Positions 61,934-64,000 of a stretch of DNA of 64,000 nucleotides are shown in pieces. A program made the translations under genes and the position numbers. The stretch's first letter is position 1, and the number at the start of each line of letters is the position of its first letter. The notes under the pieces were generated by a model. That model did not search any database, had not been told where the DNA came from, and worked only from the letters and a program-made list of their open reading frames with translations. This stretch comes from Clostridia bacterium (GTDB lineage Bacteria; Bacillota; Clostridia; Oscillospirales; Acutalibacteraceae): the NCBI GenBank assembly GCA_017516485.1, contig JAFXCH010000063.1:1-64000 (forward strand), given 5' to 3'.

Positions 61934-63746
61934 CGCCGTCGTCCTCCTCTCTGTAGCCTGAAGCCTGGAGCGTAAACATTTCGCAGTATGCTCCGCCCGA
62001 AGCCATAAGAGACTCGTGCGTGCCCTGCTCTATAAGCTCGCCGTCCGCAAAGACAAGTATATTGTCACTGTGAGTTGCACTTGAAAGGCGATGAGAAATA
62101 TAGATTACGGTCTTATCTTTTGTTCCCTCCATAAGGTTATCGTACATTGCAGACTCTGCAACAGGGTCAAGTGCAGACGAAGGCTCGTCAAGAATCGCAA
62201 TATCAAACTTACCTGCAAACATACGGGCAATAGTAATCTTCTGGCTTTCACCGCCCGAAAGAAGTGCCCCCTCTTCATCAAATTCTCTGGTAAGCAGAGT
62301 ATTTATACCCTCGGGCAGAGTTTCAATTTTGCCGTAAACACCGCTTTGTCTGAGTGCTTTTTCGGCAAGCGGAAGATTTGTTTCGTTTGTTTCCTGCACA
62401 AGAACATTCTCTGCAACGGTCATTGCAAAAATCATATAATCCTGAAATACGCTTGCAAAGCGCTCGCGGTATTTAATAAGATCGTATTCTTTGATATTCA
62501 CGCCGTTATAAAGAATTTCGCCCTCGTTTACATCATAAAGGCGCATCATAAGTTTAGAAAGAGTTGTTTTGCCTGCTCCATTGTGACCGACAACCGCTAT
62601 GCTCTCACCCTTATTGATTCTGAACGAAACATTCTTCAGAGTATAATCCTTATTTTCACCGTAGCGGAATGATACATTTTTAAACTCAAGGCTTTCAAAT
62701 TCATCGGGTATAAGGTCGCCACTTTTGATTTTAGGCTCATAGGCAAGAAACTCTCGCAGATTCTGCACCCAGAGACAGTGCTTCTGCTGCATTGTAAAGT
62801 AATGTGCAAGCTGATTGAGTTTATTACGGCAGTTTGTTATTGCGGAAACAAGCACCGAAAAATCGGATATGCCTATATCGCCTACCGCTATAAGGCGGTA
62901 ACAACCGTAACCGAAACCGCCTGCAACAGGTATGACTTCACCGAAGAAGTCACTCAATGACTCCAACACGGCAACACGCCAACCGTATTTTTTTATAACA
63001 GCTATATTGTTGTCTATCGCTTCGGCAAAACGGCGTTTTACAACGTCAAAAATATTTGTAGTTTTTATTTCTTTGGCAAAGTCTTTGAGCAGAACCGTTC
63101 TTTTGGTGTAATCTTTCTGACGCTCAAACGGAGTCATTTCCTTTTCACGGGCAAACTCAACCTGATTACGCTTGACTCTGAAAACCATAACAATAAGCGG
63201 ACAAAGAATGAACACAAGCAAAAACGGGTCAAGACTATAGAGATAAACCGCAAGGAAGATAATACTGAAAACCGAGCCGAGAGTCCAACCGGTACCCTCA
63301 ATAATGCGTTTGAAGCCACCTTTTTCTACAACCCAGGTAGCACGGTTATAGTTATCGAAAAACTCAGGGTCTTCATAACAGCCAAGCTCGACCTGCTGAG
63401 CTTTTTTAAATATCATTGCGTTCAGATAACTCTCACACTTGATTTCAAACTTTTCACGCACGGGATGAAAAGCATAATAAGAAAACAGGTCAATTACGAT
63501 TTTACCGAATATGATAAGGCCTATCTTTATCGCAAACTCACGGAATGTACCGTTGCCCTCAATAATTGAGAGTGCAGTCTGCAGAAACATAACATTAAAA
63601 ACAACGGCATAATATACATTTTCAGCTATATATGCAAGGTAGATTATAAGCACGGAAAGCGGTGCGCACTTAAAACCGCACTTCATCATAAACCACGTAT
63701 TGCGGAATACGTGCGCCTTGGCTTTGAAATCAACAACCTGTCTCAT
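61923..63746 (-). CDS. ABC exporter half-transporter, subunit A (second system)
   Basis: 607-residue partner, first in the operon. ATPase motifs: VVGHNGAGKTTLSKLM, VFQDYM, LSGGESQKITIARMF, IAILDEPSSALD and ISHRLSSA, complete. The intracellular loop CYEDPEFFDNYNRATW parallels CFENPEFYDKYKRATE in the gene at 34855, marking the two as paralogs. Unlike that system, no leader ORF or attenuator precedes it; the promoter is at 63781-63809. GAAAGGAG precedes the ATG. Confidence 0.92.
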   Translation of the reverse strand: MRQVVDFKAKAHVFRNTWFMMKCGFKCAPLSVLIIYLAYIAENVYYAVVFNVMFLQTALSIIEGNGTFREFAIKIGLIIFGKIVIDLFSYYAFHPVREKFEIKCESYLNAMIFKKAQQVELGCYEDPEFFDNYNRATWVVEKGGFKRIIEGTGWTLGSVFSIIFLAVYLYSLDPFLLVFILCPLIVMVFRVKRNQVEFAREKEMTPFERQKDYTKRTVLLKDFAKEIKTTNIFDVVKRRFAEAIDNNIAVIKKYGWRVAVLESLSDFFGEVIPVAGGFGYGCYRLIAVGDIGISDFSVLVSAITNCRNKLNQLAHYFTMQQKHCLWVQNLREFLAYEPKIKSGDLIPDEFESLEFKNVSFRYGENKDYTLKNVSFRINKGESIAVVGHNGAGKTTLSKLMMRLYDVNEGEILYNGVNIKEYDLIKYRERFASVFQDYMIFAMTVAENVLVQETNETNLPLAEKALRQSGVYGKIETLPEGINTLLTREFDEEGALLSGGESQKITIARMFAGKFDIAILDEPSSALDPVAESAMYDNLMEGTKDKTVIYISHRLSSATHSDNILVFADGELIEQGTHESLMASGGAYCEMFTLQASGYREEDDGDEE

Positions 63747-63780
63747 TTATTTCTCCTTTCGAAAAATTAAAACCTATTGA

Positions 63781-63809
63781 ATAATAACACTTATCAGTTT
63801 AATTTGCAA
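63781..63809 (-). promoter_or_regulatory. Promoter of second ABC exporter operon
   Basis: On the minus strand TTGCAA and TATTAT are separated by 17 bases, 35 bases before the start codon. Confidence 0.55.
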
Positions 63810-63845
63810 CAAAAATATAACAGCAAAAATGGTGTAATACAAGTC

Positions 63846-63874
63846 TTGTAATAATAGATAATATGTGGTATAAT
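63846..63874 (+). promoter_or_regulatory. Possible rightward promoter
   Basis: TTGTAA (63846-63851) and TATAAT (63869-63874), 17-base spacer. It would read straight into the hairpin at 63887 and antisense to the gene at the right edge. AT-rich DNA makes chance matches likely. Confidence 0.3.
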
Positions 63875-63882
63875 ACATACAG

Positions 63883-63919
63883 AAAAAGAGGCAGCACGGA
63901 TAAAATCTGTGCCGCCTCT
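63883..63919 (-). terminator. Terminator of gene at right edge
   Basis: AGAGGCAGCAC (63887-63897) pairs with GTGCCGCCTCT (63909-63919) with one mismatch. On the minus strand TTTTCTG follows. Confidence 0.75.
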
Positions 63920-63928
63920 AACCTTTTA

Positions 63929-64000
63929 TCAATCGAAATAGCCTGTATATTCTATTCGTATTTTGCTGTCGGGAAAGAGATAATTATAAAGGTCTACAAA
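63929..64000 (-). CDS. C-terminal end of a gene cut by the window edge
   Basis: The minus strand reads FVDLYNYLFPDSKIRIEYTG, then YFD and a TGA stop at 63929-63931, ten bases before a good terminator. Twenty-three codons are visible, enough to support a coding end but not a family. Confidence 0.6.
   Translation of the reverse strand, partial: FVDLYNYLFPDSKIRIEYTGYFD

Overview
The window looks like the chromosome of an anaerobic, spore-forming gut-type Clostridia (Oscillospirales/Ruminococcaceae-like; inferred, not proven). Reasons: moderately low GC, frequent TTG starts behind strong AGGAGG-type ribosome sites, a ylxM-ffh-rpsP-khpA-rimM-trmD operon, Gram-positive LexA boxes, spoVT and a SpoIIQ-like peptidase, and a two-domain desulfoferrodoxin. 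Most of the window is orderly chromosome. There is no phage, plasmid, CRISPR array or complete insertion sequence.

Layout. 1-720 has no protein gene. It holds terminator hairpins and the 3' half of a tRNA-Arg(ACG) gene, flanked by direct and inverted repeats like an integration junction. 719-5599 has a sodium symporter, a Gfo/Idh dehydrogenase and two glycosyltransferases. 5688-6977 is SOS-controlled dinB. 7344-11106 is the SRP/ribosome-maturation operon behind a near-consensus promoter. 11138-11708 is a REP-associated transposase with three REP hairpins. 12201-18422 has a MraY-type transferase, an FAD enzyme, a phosphoesterase, a GH13 glucosidase and a phosphatase. 18469-24742 (minus) has a DUF6056-like membrane protein, a FliB-like methylase with an unknown partner, two envelope genes and guaB. 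24874-27502 has lexA with two SOS boxes, a spoIIQ-like gene and a pseudouridine synthase.

27547-31631 is a four-gene sugar oxidation/isomerisation operon interrupted by an array of tiny hairpins. 32480-34102 is a phosphoesterase. 34116-34570 is a GIY-YIG gene between two 70-bp hairpin repeats. 34595-39560 is a heterodimeric ABC exporter operon preceded by a 20-residue leader ORF and a terminator, which suggests ribosome-mediated attenuation. 39611-47227 (minus) holds a phosphoesterase, a GH4 glycosidase, an FAD enzyme, a DUF4434 protein and a secreted lipase-like protein. 47527-56703 has an antiporter, spoVT, a HAD phosphatase, an MFS-like transporter with an LRR partner, a ZIP transporter, desulfoferrodoxin, a Nudix enzyme and a metallo-hydrolase. 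56710-56870 is a second hairpin array with a different constant box. 56869-63746 (minus) has a RACo-like ferredoxin/ATPase, two lipoproteins and a second heterodimeric ABC exporter paralogous to the first.

The most interesting items are: the attenuator-like leader before the first ABC exporter; two hairpin arrays in which different small stems are joined by a constant box; two unrelated small genes (RAYT and GIY-YIG) each sitting between copies of a palindromic repeat, with a ribosome site next to or inside the repeat; and a visible SOS circuit (lexA plus dinB).
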